The position numbers and the translations under genes were made by a program. DNA of 64,000 nt from Megasphaera elsdenii (lineage in GTDB: Bacteria > Bacillota > Negativicutes > Veillonellales > Megasphaeraceae). The first letter of the stretch is position 1, and every line of letters starts with the position of its first letter. Below the pieces are notes generated by a model. The model had not been told where the DNA came from, did no database searches, and worked only from the letters and a program-made list of their open reading frames with translations. Below, piece after piece: positions 35,623 to 44,492 of this stretch. The stretch lies in assembly GCF_020539865.1 (NCBI RefSeq), contig NZ_JAJBQV010000001.1, forward strand, positions 62,001-126,000, given 5' to 3'.

Positions 35623-37009
35623 AATCAAAAACATCTCCTTTCAAAGCGCTGAGCAAGGCTTTGGCTTTTTGCCAGATTTCTTCGTATTCAAAATGCACGT
35701 CCGATTCTGCTGTAATACCGCCGCCGACACCTATAGTATATCGGTCATCGTGGTGGACGGCCGTCCGTATGATGATGTTTAAGTCACAGTTCCCATTTAA
35801 AGACAGGTAGCCAATCGTACCGGTATAAAGCTGGCGCCGGCTGAATTCTAATTCGTCGATGATTTCCATAGCCCGCCGCTTCGGTGCGCCCGTAATGGAG
35901 CCGCCTGGAAAGAGTGCCATCAAGGCATCGATGGCTGTCTGCCCCGGTCTCAGGGTTCCCGTTACGTTGGCGACTAAATGGAAAACCGTAGCATACGGTT
36001 CGATGGCAAACAGCGTCGGAACCGAAACGCTACTAGGACGGCAGATTTTGTGCAGGTCATTGCGCTCTAAATCGACGATCATCAGCAATTCACTCTGGTC
36101 CTTTTGCGATTGAGCGAGTTCCTGCCGCAGTTTTTTATCTTCAGTAGGCGTCTTGCCGCGGTGCCGCGTGCCCTTGATGGGACGCGTTTCAATCTGGTCA
36201 TCGCGCAGGCACAGCAGCCGTTCCATGGAAGCACTGATGATTTGATAAGAGCCGTATTGTAAATAAGCCCCGAAAGGGGACGGATTGTCCCGGCGCAGAC
36301 GGGAGAAGAAGGTGTACGGCGGGCAACAGCTCTGGACGGTTAAGGTACTGGTGAAATTCGTCACGTAGACATCGCCGGCAAAGAGGTAGTCCCGGAGTTT
36401 TTGTAAAGCTTTTCGATAGGATTCCGGCGTGCTGTCGGCTTGGATGGCTAAGGCATATTGGGGATTTTCGCTAGTACGTGAGGACGGCCTTTCCTGGAGG
36501 CGAGTCCGGATTTTCTCTTCCATCTGAGCCAATAGGGCCTCGGACGGCATAGTCTGTCCATTGGCGGCAAACCATACGGTGTGGCTTTGCCGGTGTTCGA
36601 TAATGAAGAAATCGTAAAAGACCCACTTCATATCAGGCAGGGGAAAGGCAGGTGTGTGGCGGGACTTCATCCCATGGAGTGCCAGACCGTAGTCATAGCT
36701 GACATAGCCGATGGCCCCGGCCGTCAGGGGCAGGGAAGTCCGATTGGCCTGGTAATGCTTTTTTAAATAGGCTTTGAGATACGTTTCAGCCGTTCCTTCA
36801 TGGCTTTTCCCGTCGACCTGCAGCTGTCCTTGTGTTACACTGACCGTATGATAGGGCACGAGACCGATGAGGGAATAACAGCCCAAGTCGTTGACCAGCG
36901 ATGAATCGAGGAAAGCGACATCCTTTTCATCGGCAAAGAGAGCGAAGAGCTGGCTGGCCGTATAGGGAAAAGGAGAGCGGCAGATGAGCGATTCAGTCAT
37001 GACAGCCAC
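35606..37009 (-). CDS. pabB: Aminodeoxychorismate synthase component I
   Basis: About 465 residues. Chorismate-binding domain with PIKGTRHRG: the Lys in PIKGT is the mark of aminodeoxychorismate synthase, where anthranilate synthase has PIAGT. Further marks are DLERNDLHKIC, GSITGAPKRRAMEIIDELE and IRTAV...VGGGITAESD. Uses ammonia from PabA to aminate chorismate. Starts at 37009 or 37000 within the end of pabA; overlapping genes indicate translational coupling. Confidence 0.93.
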   Translation of the reverse strand: MAVMTESLICRSPFPYTASQLFALFADEKDVAFLDSSLVNDLGCYSLIGLVPYHTVSVTQGQLQVDGKSHEGTAETYLKAYLKKHYQANRTSLPLTAGAIGYVSYDYGLALHGMKSRHTPAFPLPDMKWVFYDFFIIEHRQSHTVWFAANGQTMPSEALLAQMEEKIRTRLQERPSSRTSENPQYALAIQADSTPESYRKALQKLRDYLFAGDVYVTNFTSTLTVQSCCPPYTFFSRLRRDNPSPFGAYLQYGSYQIISASMERLLCLRDDQIETRPIKGTRHRGKTPTEDKKLRQELAQSQKDQSELLMIVDLERNDLHKICRPSSVSVPTLFAIEPYATVFHLVANVTGTLRPGQTAIDALMALFPGGSITGAPKRRAMEIIDELEFSRRQLYTGTIGYLSLNGNCDLNIIIRTAVHHDDRYTIGVGGGITAESDVHFEYEEIWQKAKALLSALKGDVFDYESYL

Positions 37010-37595
37010 CTGCCTTTCCCGCGCTGGTTTCGGCCAGGCGACAAAAAGTTGTTATCAGCTCTTTGCCATATTCGGATAAGACGGCTTCGGGATGGAACTG
37101 CAATCCGTAGAGGGGCAGGCTGCGATGGGACAAGGCCATGACCGCGCCGTCCTCACTGACGGCATCTACTGCATAAGCTGCAGACAGCGTTTCCGGCTGA
37201 ACAACCAGTGAATGATAGCGCGTGACCTGGAAGGTTTCCGGCAGTCCCCGAAAGAGGCCCCGACCACGATGGTGAATCGCCGTGACTTTCCCGTGCATGG
37301 GGCGCTTCCCGCGGGTGACGGCAGCCCCGGCGGCATAGGCCAGGACCTGCATGCCCAGACAGACACCCAGGATGGGCAGGGTACGGTAGAAAGCACGGAC
37401 GATGGACAGGGAATAGACAGCGTCTTCCGGCCGTTTCGGACCAGGCGAAATAATTAGGCCCTGCGGCTTCAAAGCGGCAATCTCATTCCGCCCAATCTGG
37501 TCGCAGCGGCAGACCTGCACGTCGCGCCCCGCTTCCGCCACTAAATCGGCCAAATTATAGGTAAAAGAATCGTAATTATCGATGAGAAGATACAT
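36993..37595 (-). CDS. pabA: Aminodeoxychorismate synthase component II (glutamine amidotransferase)
   Basis: 200 residues. Class I amidotransferase: nucleophile in GVCLGMQVLAYAAG, His-Glu in LQFHPEAVLSEYG, N-terminal LLIDNYDSFTYNLADL. Provides ammonia to PabB; some bacteria share this subunit with anthranilate synthase, but the genes here are pab only. GGAGG lies before the ATG at 37595. First gene of a pabA-pabB-pabC operon. Confidence 0.93.
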   Translation of the reverse strand: MYLLIDNYDSFTYNLADLVAEAGRDVQVCRCDQIGRNEIAALKPQGLIISPGPKRPEDAVYSLSIVRAFYRTLPILGVCLGMQVLAYAAGAAVTRGKRPMHGKVTAIHHRGRGLFRGLPETFQVTRYHSLVVQPETLSAAYAVDAVSEDGAVMALSHRSLPLYGLQFHPEAVLSEYGKELITTFCRLAETSAGKAGGCHD

Positions 37596-37612
37596 AAGCC
37601 CTCCTTTATCAT

Positions 37613-37663
37613 ACAAAAAAAGGATAACGATGGCAGTCCGAAAACTGCACAGTCGTTATCCTT
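37613..37663 (-). terminator. Hairpin with U-run in the pabA leader, possible attenuator
   Basis: On the minus strand AAGGATAACGA pairs with TCGTTATCCTT and is followed by TTTTTT, about 20 bases before the pabA start codon and after a TATACT element near 37692. A terminator between promoter and first gene suggests attenuation. Overlapping CAGTCC/GGACTG words upstream could form a competing fold. On the plus strand the hairpin has no T-run. Confidence 0.55.
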
Positions 37664-37752
37664 ATCGGTCCGTAAACTGTGGACTGAACTAGTATAGCAC
37701 ATTTTTCAAAATTAAGGTATACTAAGAAAAAAAGAAATGAGGGGGATTCGCT

Positions 37753-38676
37753 ATGCGAAATTTAGAAAAGAAACTGCGCGCCGCCATCGTACAGGCCTCA
37801 CCGGTCATGTTCGACAAAAAGGCGACCTTACAAAAAGTAGCCTGCCAGATCAAAGCTGCTGGCCAGCAGGGGGCACAACTCATCGTTTTTCCTGAATCGC
37901 TGGTTCCGTGCTATCCTTATGGCCTGACCTTTGGTTTTACCGTCGGCAGCCGGTCCGAAGCAGAACGGGCCGACTGGAAGCGCTATTACGACCAGTCCGT
38001 CGTCGTCCGTGAAGACCTGCAGGACATCGCCGCTGCGGCCCAGGCCGCCGGGGCTTTTGTCAGCCTGGGCATTACCGAACGGGACGAAACGACGTATTCC
38101 CTGTATTGCAGCAACGTCATCTTTGCGCCGGACGGCACACTGGCCGCCCATCACCGGAAAATCAAGCCGACTGGGGCAGAACGCTATATCTGGGCCGATT
38201 CCCATGACCCGTCGACGTATTTCCCTATCGTCCAGACACCGTGGGGGCCCATGGGTTCGCTCATTTGCTGGGAAAATTACATGCCCCTGGCCCGGACGGC
38301 CCTGTACCAGAAAGGCGTCAGCCTCTATCTGGCACCGAATACCAATGACAACCCGGAATGGCAGGATACGATCAAACATATCGCCATCGAAGGGCGCTGC
38401 TACGTTTTCAACGTCGACCAGTATTTTACCAAGGACATGTATCCGGCAGACCTGGTTGAAAGCGAAGCCGTATCTAAGCTGAATCAGGGGACCTGCCGCG
38501 GCGGCAGCTGCATCATCGACCCGTGCGGCCATTACGTTACCGAACCCGTCTGGGACCAGGAAGCCATCATCTATGCCGACCTGGACCTGGACCAAGTCGT
38601 CCTGCGCCACATGGAATTTGACGCCGCCGGCCACTACACCCGGCCAGATATCTTGGAACTCATCGTGCATGAGTAA
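37753..38676 (+). CDS. Nitrilase-superfamily amidohydrolase
   Basis: 307 residues. The catalytic Glu-Lys-Cys set is visible: Glu in LIVFPESLVPCYP, Lys in HHRKIKPTGAER, Cys in GSLICWENYMPLAR. The LICWENYMPL and HRKIKPT segments fit true nitrilases (branch 1) that convert nitriles to acids and ammonia. Cytoplasmic. GAGGGGG lies before the ATG. Single gene, divergent from pab. Confidence 0.9.
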   Translation: MRNLEKKLRAAIVQASPVMFDKKATLQKVACQIKAAGQQGAQLIVFPESLVPCYPYGLTFGFTVGSRSEAERADWKRYYDQSVVVREDLQDIAAAAQAAGAFVSLGITERDETTYSLYCSNVIFAPDGTLAAHHRKIKPTGAERYIWADSHDPSTYFPIVQTPWGPMGSLICWENYMPLARTALYQKGVSLYLAPNTNDNPEWQDTIKHIAIEGRCYVFNVDQYFTKDMYPADLVESEAVSKLNQGTCRGGSCIIDPCGHYVTEPVWDQEAIIYADLDLDQVVLRHMEFDAAGHYTRPDILELIVHE

Positions 38677-38721
38677 AGGAGTGTCGCACGAAGGCTTTGG
38701 CTATCGTGGGACAGGTCTTTT

Positions 38722-40560
38722 TTACCGCCGCAACATGCGGTATTTGAATTTGATTCGCTTCAGGCCCGTGGCTTTCCAGAAGTTGCGGGCCATTTTTTCG
38801 GAAATGATGTAAAACGCTGGGATGAGGAGCAACCCGCAGAGGGTAGCGAAGGTCATGCCGCCGACGACGGCGACGCCCATGCCGCAGCGGGCTCCGGCAC
38901 CGGCACCGCTGGCAAAGGCCAAGGGCAGGCAGCCGATGATGGTCGTAAAGGCCGTCATGAGGATTGGCCGCAGGCGCATCTTGGATGCGATGACGACGGC
39001 TTCCATCGGGTCGATGCCCTTGTCGACGCGCTCTTTGGCGAACTCGACGATGAGGATGGCGTTCTTAGCTGCCAAGCCGATGATCATGATGACGCCGATT
39101 TGCATGTAGACACTGTTCAAAAAGCCGCTCGTGTTGGCATTGAACAAAGTCGCCAGCTGGCGGATGATGTATTCTGAGCCGACGGTTCCAAAGATACCCG
39201 TCGGTACAGTGAATAAGACGGCGAACGGCATGGACCAGCTTTCATAGAGGGCCGCCAGGCAGAGAAAAGCAAAGACCAGAGCCATAATCAGGATTTTTGT
39301 CGTTGAACTGGACGAGGTGCTTTCTTCGCGGCTCTGGCCGGACCATTCAATGGTCATCCACGTCGGCATGACGCTCTTGGCCACTTCTTCGGCCGGAACC
39401 ATTTTCCCTGACGACGATTTGACAGAAATGAACTTCAAGCTGTCTGCCTGAGAACGGTACGACGTGTCGGCCTGGACGATGACCTTGTACGACCGGCCGA
39501 ACTGGGTGAAGTCATTGACCGACGAACCGCCGAAGTTGGTCTGGAGCGCTGTGAAAACGTCAGACAGTTCAATGCTCAGGTTCTTGATCTTTTCGCGGTC
39601 TACCGTATAAGCGACGCTCGGCGTATTGATGACGTAACTCGTGCGGACACCGGATAATTCCGGCCGCTGGGAGCAGGCAGCGACTACCTGATTGGCTGCG
39701 TTGCCCAGTTCCGTATCGGACAAGCCCGTATTATCCATGAGCTGCATAGTCCAGCCGCCTTCCTAGCCCATGCCGGGCAGGGACGACGGATTAAAAGCCG
39801 CTACGCGGGCTTCGGGATGGTTGGGAACGACAGTCTTATTGAATTTGGCAATAATCGATTCGGCGCTGAGGTCGTTCGATTGATGGTCATCCCAATTTTC
39901 TAGCGCGACATAGAGATTGCCCGTATTCGACGTAGAACCGCCAGCGTGGGTCATGACATCTTTGACGCCAGGAATCTGCCGCGTCGACGGTCTTGATGGT
40001 CTGGTTCAAGGAAGCTCCTTCAGGCATGGTGATGCTGGCCATGAACACGCCTTGGTCTTCATCGGGGACAAACGTCGAAGGCAGGACCTGGTAGCAGATG
40101 CCCATGAGGCCCGTAACCAAGATGAGGAAGACCGCAGCATATTTCAGATGATGGATCATCCAGCCGACTTTGCCGGTGTAACGGTCCTTGAAATGGTCAA
40201 AAGCCCCGTTGAATCCGCGGAAGAAGGTGCCTAACGGCCCGCCTTGGATGGCCTTGTCGCCGGGCTTCAGAAGAACACCGCATAAGGCTGGCGTCAAGGT
40301 CAGGGCGACGAAAGCCGAAATGACGACGGAAATGGTGATGGTCACGGCGAACTGCTTGTACAGGACGCTAGTGACACCGCCGATGAAAGCGACGGGAATG
40401 AAAATCGAAGCCAAGACGGCTGTCGTAGCGATGATGGGCCCTTGGACTTCTTTCATGGTTGCTTCCGTCGCATCCTTAGCAGACAGTTTATCCTTGGACA
40501 TATGCTCTTCAACGTTTTGTACCGACGATAGAAACGGGAACGGCCAGGACTGGGATAAGC
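38722..40560 (-). pseudogene. RND efflux pump inner-membrane protein, multiply disrupted
   Basis: Fragments on the minus strand, in order: LIPVLAVPVSIVG (about 40520-40560), then after a deletion of roughly one helix NVEEHMSKDKLSAKDATEATMKEVQ to TIKTVDAA, then a frameshift near 39970-39990, then TSNTGNLYVALENWDDH to SSLPGMG, an in-frame TAG at 39763-39765, and the C-terminal half from MQLMDNTGL to the stop at 38722. The N-terminal ~350 residues are gone. The gene is dead. It was an HAE1-type (AcrB-like) transporter. Confidence 0.88.
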
Positions 40561-40919
40561 GTCGTCCGGGCCTTATCAACATTCGATTTAGCTGAGAGGA
40601 CTTCCGATTCATATTCATATTGGCGGTCGTCGATTTTATATAAGGCCTGCCCCTTTTCGACGGGGGCGCCAGACGTGAAGTATTTCTCCACGATTTCCCC
40701 GGAGACGCGGGGCTTGATCGTGACGGCGCTAGTCGATTTGATCTGCCCTGAATAGTCGTGGCTCACAGCCGTATCCTGCTGGAGGACTTTCATGGCCTTG
40801 ACTGAAACGGCAGTACTCTTGGTCTGTGTCGTACTGCCGCATCCTGCCGTCAGCAGGGACAGGGCCAGCAGTCCGGCCAGGACCGTAGTGAGAAGTGTTC
40901 CTTTTCCATAACGTAGCAT
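40509..40919 (-). pseudogene. RND membrane fusion lipoprotein, N-terminal part fused to a pump fragment
   Basis: Signal peptide with lipobox LTAGC, then the AcrA-like start VLQQDTAVSHDYSGQIKSTSAVTIKPRVSGEIVEKYFTSGAPVEKGQALYKID and the first part of the coiled coil (SAKSNVDKART). At that point a deletion joins it in frame to LIPVLAVPVSIVGT of the RND pump, and the frame ends 2 codons later. One deletion therefore removed the rest of the fusion protein and the first third of the pump. Confidence 0.88.
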
Positions 40920-40984
40920 AGGTATGATTCCTTTCTTTTCAACATATTTTAAACCATATTATAAGTGTATCATGGAAAAGAAAA

Positions 40985-41032
40985 GGCAACATGCCTAAAT
41001 GTTAAAAATTAGGTGTCGCCTTTTTTTCGATA
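40985..41032. terminator. Hairpin with T-run
   Basis: GGCAACATGCCTAA pairs imperfectly with TTAGGTGTCGCC, followed by TTTTTTT on the plus strand and TTTTCTTTT on the minus strand. It overlaps the end of the HD-protein remnant. Confidence 0.6.
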
Positions 41033-41162
41033 AGCTGCTAAATATGTATGTTTTATCATAATGGTCCGTATACCCCAAGGCATCGAGGACTCGGTTCCCC
41101 TGTTCTAAATAGACATTCAATTCTTTCGCATGGGCAATATTTTCATAAGTCAGTTTCTTCAC
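40995..41162 (-). pseudogene. HD-domain phosphohydrolase, N-terminal remnant
   Basis: A GTG at 41162 with GGAATGATAGAGAG upstream opens 55 codons reading KKLTYENIAHAKELNVYLEQ, then GNRVLDALGYTDHYD. This is the N-terminal helix pair of a family of HD phosphohydrolases, whose first active-site His would follow TDH. The rest of the domain is missing and the frame runs into a terminator. Confidence 0.55.
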
Positions 41163-41206
41163 TCTCTATCATTCCTTTTCTGTGCTAGTCCTTTCGGTAT
41201 AGCAAA

Positions 41207-41374
41207 GGAATGTATGAAACGCGTAAATACTGGATAAAAAGACCGTTATTAGTACGAATCCCAAGGGTGCTATAACTGAGACTGCACGTGTCGATACGCG
41301 AGTCGGTGCATCTATCTTGGTGACACCGAAACCCGCTAAGGGTGAGAACTAGCATGTCTCTGTACATACATTCC
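41207..41374. other. 168-base block bounded by a 10-bp inverted repeat, probably structured RNA
   Basis: GGAATGTATG (41207-41216) and CATACATTCC (41365-41374) are perfect complements. Inside are several short hairpins (TGCAC/GTGCA around 41281-41312; ACCC-GCTAA-GGGT at 41333-41345) and conserved-looking unpaired stretches such as CTGAGAC. A strong terminator follows at 41435. The layout suits a cis-acting leader for the gene at 41528 or a small RNA; it could also be a miniature mobile element. I do not recognise a known class. No credible protein is encoded. Confidence 0.4.
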
Positions 41375-41434
41375 TGACAAAGAAAGCAGCTCATATACCA
41401 GGTCGTGAATCAAGCATTGAGAGTGTATGCCATA

Positions 41435-41482
41435 GGGCGCACGTTATAGTATATTGAATGGTACTATACGTGCGCCCTTTTT
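41435..41482 (+). terminator. Strong terminator upstream of the broken repeat protein
   Basis: GGGCGCACG with TATAGTA pairs with TACTATACGTGCGCCC and is followed by TTTTT. It is 45 bases before the start codon at 41528, so it would end a short leader RNA. Confidence 0.85.
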
Positions 41483-41527
41483 GCGTACTTTTCCATTCGA
41501 TTCATTTTTTGAACAGGAGGAAAGCTT

Positions 41528-42446
41528 ATGTGGACATGCATTACGGAATATTATTTTGAGGGACCGGGGTATGAAATCCTTACTTTGAGGCAATGCCTGA
41601 ATCAAATCATGCAGCATGCACTGGAACGTGCGCCAGAAGGCGGTGATACGAAAGGCGGTGCTTACGGAAAACTCGGCCTCGGTCATATCTGGAAGGCCTT
41701 GTAGAAACCCGAAGGCATTCCAATCAATGGAGCTCTCATCCATCGTATCCAAGCCGGTGACTGCTATCTTTTGCGGAATGGAAAGTGGGCCATGGCCTTG
41801 CAGGTCTGGAATGGGGATTTTCGGGATCTTTGGGATGTAATGTTGCAAAAATGGGCACCTCATTGCCATTATTATTATTTGATCTGTGGCGATGTCGTCG
41901 AATCGAATGACATCAAGCGGAAATATTTCACTTGGGATTATATGACGCAAATCGCATTTTCCCGGCAGACGCCAGAAGAGATACGGAAGGTCTTTGAGCC
42001 TTATGCAGACCAGCGCTTCAATGCTGAATCTGCCTGGGGGCCGGCCAAAGACATCTGGGACTATGCCCTTAAGAAATGGGCACCTCACAGTCGGTATTAT
42101 TATTATGCCGAAGAATTCGGTGTCGTCGGGGGTCTGGACGAATGACCGGAAAGGAAAATATTTTTCCTGGGATTACGTCATTTGTGCTGCCCTTTCTGAA
42201 AAGATGCCGGCTATCATCCACGAAGCGTTAAGTAAGAATTTCATCGCTCCAGAGCGGAAAGATTGTTATCATGAACATTGCACATACTGGAAAGAAGCGG
42301 CCTTGCGCAAGGCTTTACTGACATTTCTTCCTTATCCAGAATGGAGTACAGAAGACCTCGCTTATGTAGCCGATAAAGACCTGAACCGCTGTATGCAGAA
42401 ACTGGATAGCTACCTTCGCTTCTACCGGGTTCAGTATTTGGGCTAA
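41528..42446 (+). pseudogene. Unrecognised protein with two ~57-residue repeats, broken
   Basis: ATG at 41528 follows GGAGGAAAGC. The frame has TAG at 41702-41704, continues to about 42120 and then shifts to the frame that ends at 42446. Two repeat units are clear: one from LWDVMLQKWAPHCHYYY to KRKYFTWDYMTQIAFS, the other from IWDYALKKWAPHSRYYYY to KGKYFSWDYVICAALS. The C-terminal part is rich in Leu and Tyr. I know no family for it. The neighbours give no functional clue. Confidence 0.7.
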
Positions 42447-42470
42447 TAAATGAGCTAGTCCGATACATTA

Positions 42471-42521
42471 GAAAATATGTTCGCTAAAGAAATACTTGCT
42501 TCGTCGAACATATTTTCTTTA
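42471..42521 (+). terminator. Terminator
   Basis: GAAAATATGTTCG pairs perfectly with CGAACATATTTTC over a 21-base loop, followed by TTT. It closes the unit of the broken repeat protein. The 170 bases from here to the integrase hold a promoter-like TAGTACAATAG stretch and no convincing gene. Confidence 0.75.
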
Positions 42522-42697
42522 TTTGTGGGAAATTCGCCTGATTTTCATAAATGGCCTTATGAGGCGTTTTTAATCATCTTGCGAGTAATTACATGGGGGA
42601 CTTGTTTTATTTTCCTTAAATCGGCAAATTTGTCAGGAACATTTGTTGCATCTTGTCTTTTCTCATAGTACAATAGTAAACAAAGGAGGCGCCGCAT

Positions 42698-43813
42698 ATG
42701 TATTTACGAAAACGAGGCAAAAAATGGTATTATACAGTTGAAGTCCCGACAGAAGATGGTCAGGGGCGGCAGCGGGTGGAACGCGTCGGCGGTACTTCGT
42801 ATGCCCAGGCGGCGAAAGCTTATCGCCAGGCCATGAAAGCCCTTGATGAAGCCGGTGGAATGCCGGAAAAACCGGAAGTCAAGGTCATGGCTTTTTTGCG
42901 GGAATGGTTAGAAAAGGATGTCCGCATCAATTTAGGCCCCAATACGTATGATTCTTATGCTGGTATCATTAAATGGCATATTGGCGCTCGTTTTGGCAAT
43001 GATGCCCTGGCAGCGTTGACGACGGCAGAAATCCAAGACTGGATTAACAGTCTGAAAGAAGACGGTTATTCCCGGTCGACAGTCAAGTCTATTTTCACCG
43101 TCTTTAACGATGCTATGCGCTGGGCTGTTTCCAACCGCCAGTATATTGAAATCAATCCCATGGCCAACGTTAAGATGCCGAAATTCGATGTGCCCCGGAA
43201 AAAGCCGGTCATCTTTTCGCATCAACAGATACAGATTATTTTCCATGCTTTCCCAGTAGGTCACAAATATTATGCTCCCTGTATGATTGCTTATTGCACC
43301 GGCCTGCGCGTCGGTGAATGTCTGGCCTTGCAATGGTCTCATATCGATATGGAAAACCGTACGCTTTCCGTGGTCAGCACCTTGTACGACAAAAAAGGCG
43401 TGCCCGTCTGCAAGGCGACGCCGAAGACGAAGTCATCTGTCCGGACGATTCCTTTTAATGAAACCTTATACAAGGCCCTGCTCTGCCATAAAGCCCAGCA
43501 GTCCAAGAACCATCGTCTCTACGGCGATGACTACGTGGAAAGTGACTTCGTCTGTACCCGTGAAGACGGCCGTCCTATGAATAGTAATGACATGCGCTAT
43601 TTCAATATGTGGTGCAAGAAAGAGTTTGGTGGCGGCAGTTTCCATTCTTTCCGCCACACCCATGCGACGATGATGTTAGAGAATAATATCGAGCTCGACT
43701 ACGTCTCTAAACGGTTAGGCCATTCTACGATTGCTACGACAGCGAATATTTACGATACCATTACGGATAAGCGGAATCGGGAAGCTATGAAAAAGCTCGA
43801 TTCGATTTTATAA
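42698..43813 (+). CDS. Tyrosine recombinase (phage-type integrase), orphan
   Basis: 371 residues. Arm-binding start YLRKRGKKWYYTVEVPTEDG, SAM-like core-binding domain (FLREWLEKDVRINLGPNTYDSY), then the catalytic domain with Arg in CTGLRVGECLALQW, HxxR in FHSFRHTHATMM, and LGHSTIATTANIY with the catalytic Tyr. Intact. It is the same length as, and clearly homologous with, the prophage integrase at 48945. There are no phage genes beside it, so it may be the last trace of an older element. AAAGGAGGC lies before the ATG. Confidence 0.92.
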   Translation: MYLRKRGKKWYYTVEVPTEDGQGRQRVERVGGTSYAQAAKAYRQAMKALDEAGGMPEKPEVKVMAFLREWLEKDVRINLGPNTYDSYAGIIKWHIGARFGNDALAALTTAEIQDWINSLKEDGYSRSTVKSIFTVFNDAMRWAVSNRQYIEINPMANVKMPKFDVPRKKPVIFSHQQIQIIFHAFPVGHKYYAPCMIAYCTGLRVGECLALQWSHIDMENRTLSVVSTLYDKKGVPVCKATPKTKSSVRTIPFNETLYKALLCHKAQQSKNHRLYGDDYVESDFVCTREDGRPMNSNDMRYFNMWCKKEFGGGSFHSFRHTHATMMLENNIELDYVSKRLGHSTIATTANIYDTITDKRNREAMKKLDSIL

Positions 43814-43870
43814 AATCATGGCGGCAAACGTGGCGGCATGAACTTGTATCATTAGCATGAAACCTATAAT

Positions 43871-43895
43871 TTCCGATAAGTAATACTTATCGGAA
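43871..43895. repeat. Perfect 25-base palindrome
   Basis: TTCCGATAAGTA, one central A, then its exact reverse complement TACTTATCGGAA. It lies 58 bases after the orphan integrase and 46 before the HD gene, and could be an operator, a recombination site or a terminator stem. Confidence 0.8.
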
Positions 43896-43940
43896 TAATA
43901 TAACAAAATTCAAAAAATAGAAAGAAGAAACTCTTATATT

Positions 43941-44492
43941 ATGACCCCTCAAATTACTACATATAGTGGAAAACATTTCGATATTACCAAGCCAGATCCA
44001 GCAGCCATCTGTATCGAAGATATTGCCCATGCCTTATCGCTCATCTGTCGGGGCAATGGCCATGTGAAGACTTTTTATTCCGTCGGTCAGCATTGCCTAC
44101 AATGTGCCAAAGAAGCCCAGGCTCGCCAGCTGCCATCTCACCTGGTCCTGGCGGCTTTACTGCATGATGCGACGGAGTGTTATATGTCCGACGTGCCACG
44201 GCCGTTGAAGCAGCTCATGCCGATTTATCGGCAAACGGAATCCGAACTGCTCGACGTCATTTACGAAAAATTTCTAGGGCAGCCTTTGACAGTAGAAGAA
44301 ACGCGGCTTCTCAAAGAAATTGACAATGTTTTCCTCTGGTATGACTTGACCTATCTCTTGCAAGACAAACCCGATAGTGCGCCGCCGCAGGTCTATTGTG
44401 TCCCTGATTACAGGCCGAGGCTTTTTGCCGACGTCGAAGCTGAATATTTGCAATGCTATCGACAGTGTCAGGAGGGGAAATCATGGAAATAG
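43941..44492 (+). CDS. HD-domain phosphohydrolase (YfbR-like)
   Basis: 183 residues. HD motif: His in YSVGQHCLQCAKEA, the HD pair in LAALLHDATECYMSDVPRPLK, and Asp in LKEIDNVFLWYD. Such enzymes cleave nucleotides such as dNMPs. Overlaps the next gene by 10 bases. The ribosome binding site is weak (AGAAAGAAG). Confidence 0.87.
   Translation: MTPQITTYSGKHFDITKPDPAAICIEDIAHALSLICRGNGHVKTFYSVGQHCLQCAKEAQARQLPSHLVLAALLHDATECYMSDVPRPLKQLMPIYRQTESELLDVIYEKFLGQPLTVEETRLLKEIDNVFLWYDLTYLLQDKPDSAPPQVYCVPDYRPRLFADVEAEYLQCYRQCQEGKSWK

Noticed and set aside
41245-41350. TPP riboswitch at the GGGTGC...CTGAGA words
   Set aside because: The 5' words recall a THI box, but the conserved 3' half with the CTGATCTGG and AATGCC-like segments is missing.
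41185-41394. 69-codon frame on the minus strand across the structured block
   Set aside because: No ribosome binding site or recognisable domain; the inverted repeats and small hairpins are better explained as RNA or DNA structure.
42477-42668. 63-codon frame upstream of the orphan integrase
   Set aside because: Its start codon lies inside a perfect terminator hairpin and it has no ribosome binding site; the hydrophobic composition follows from AT-rich DNA.
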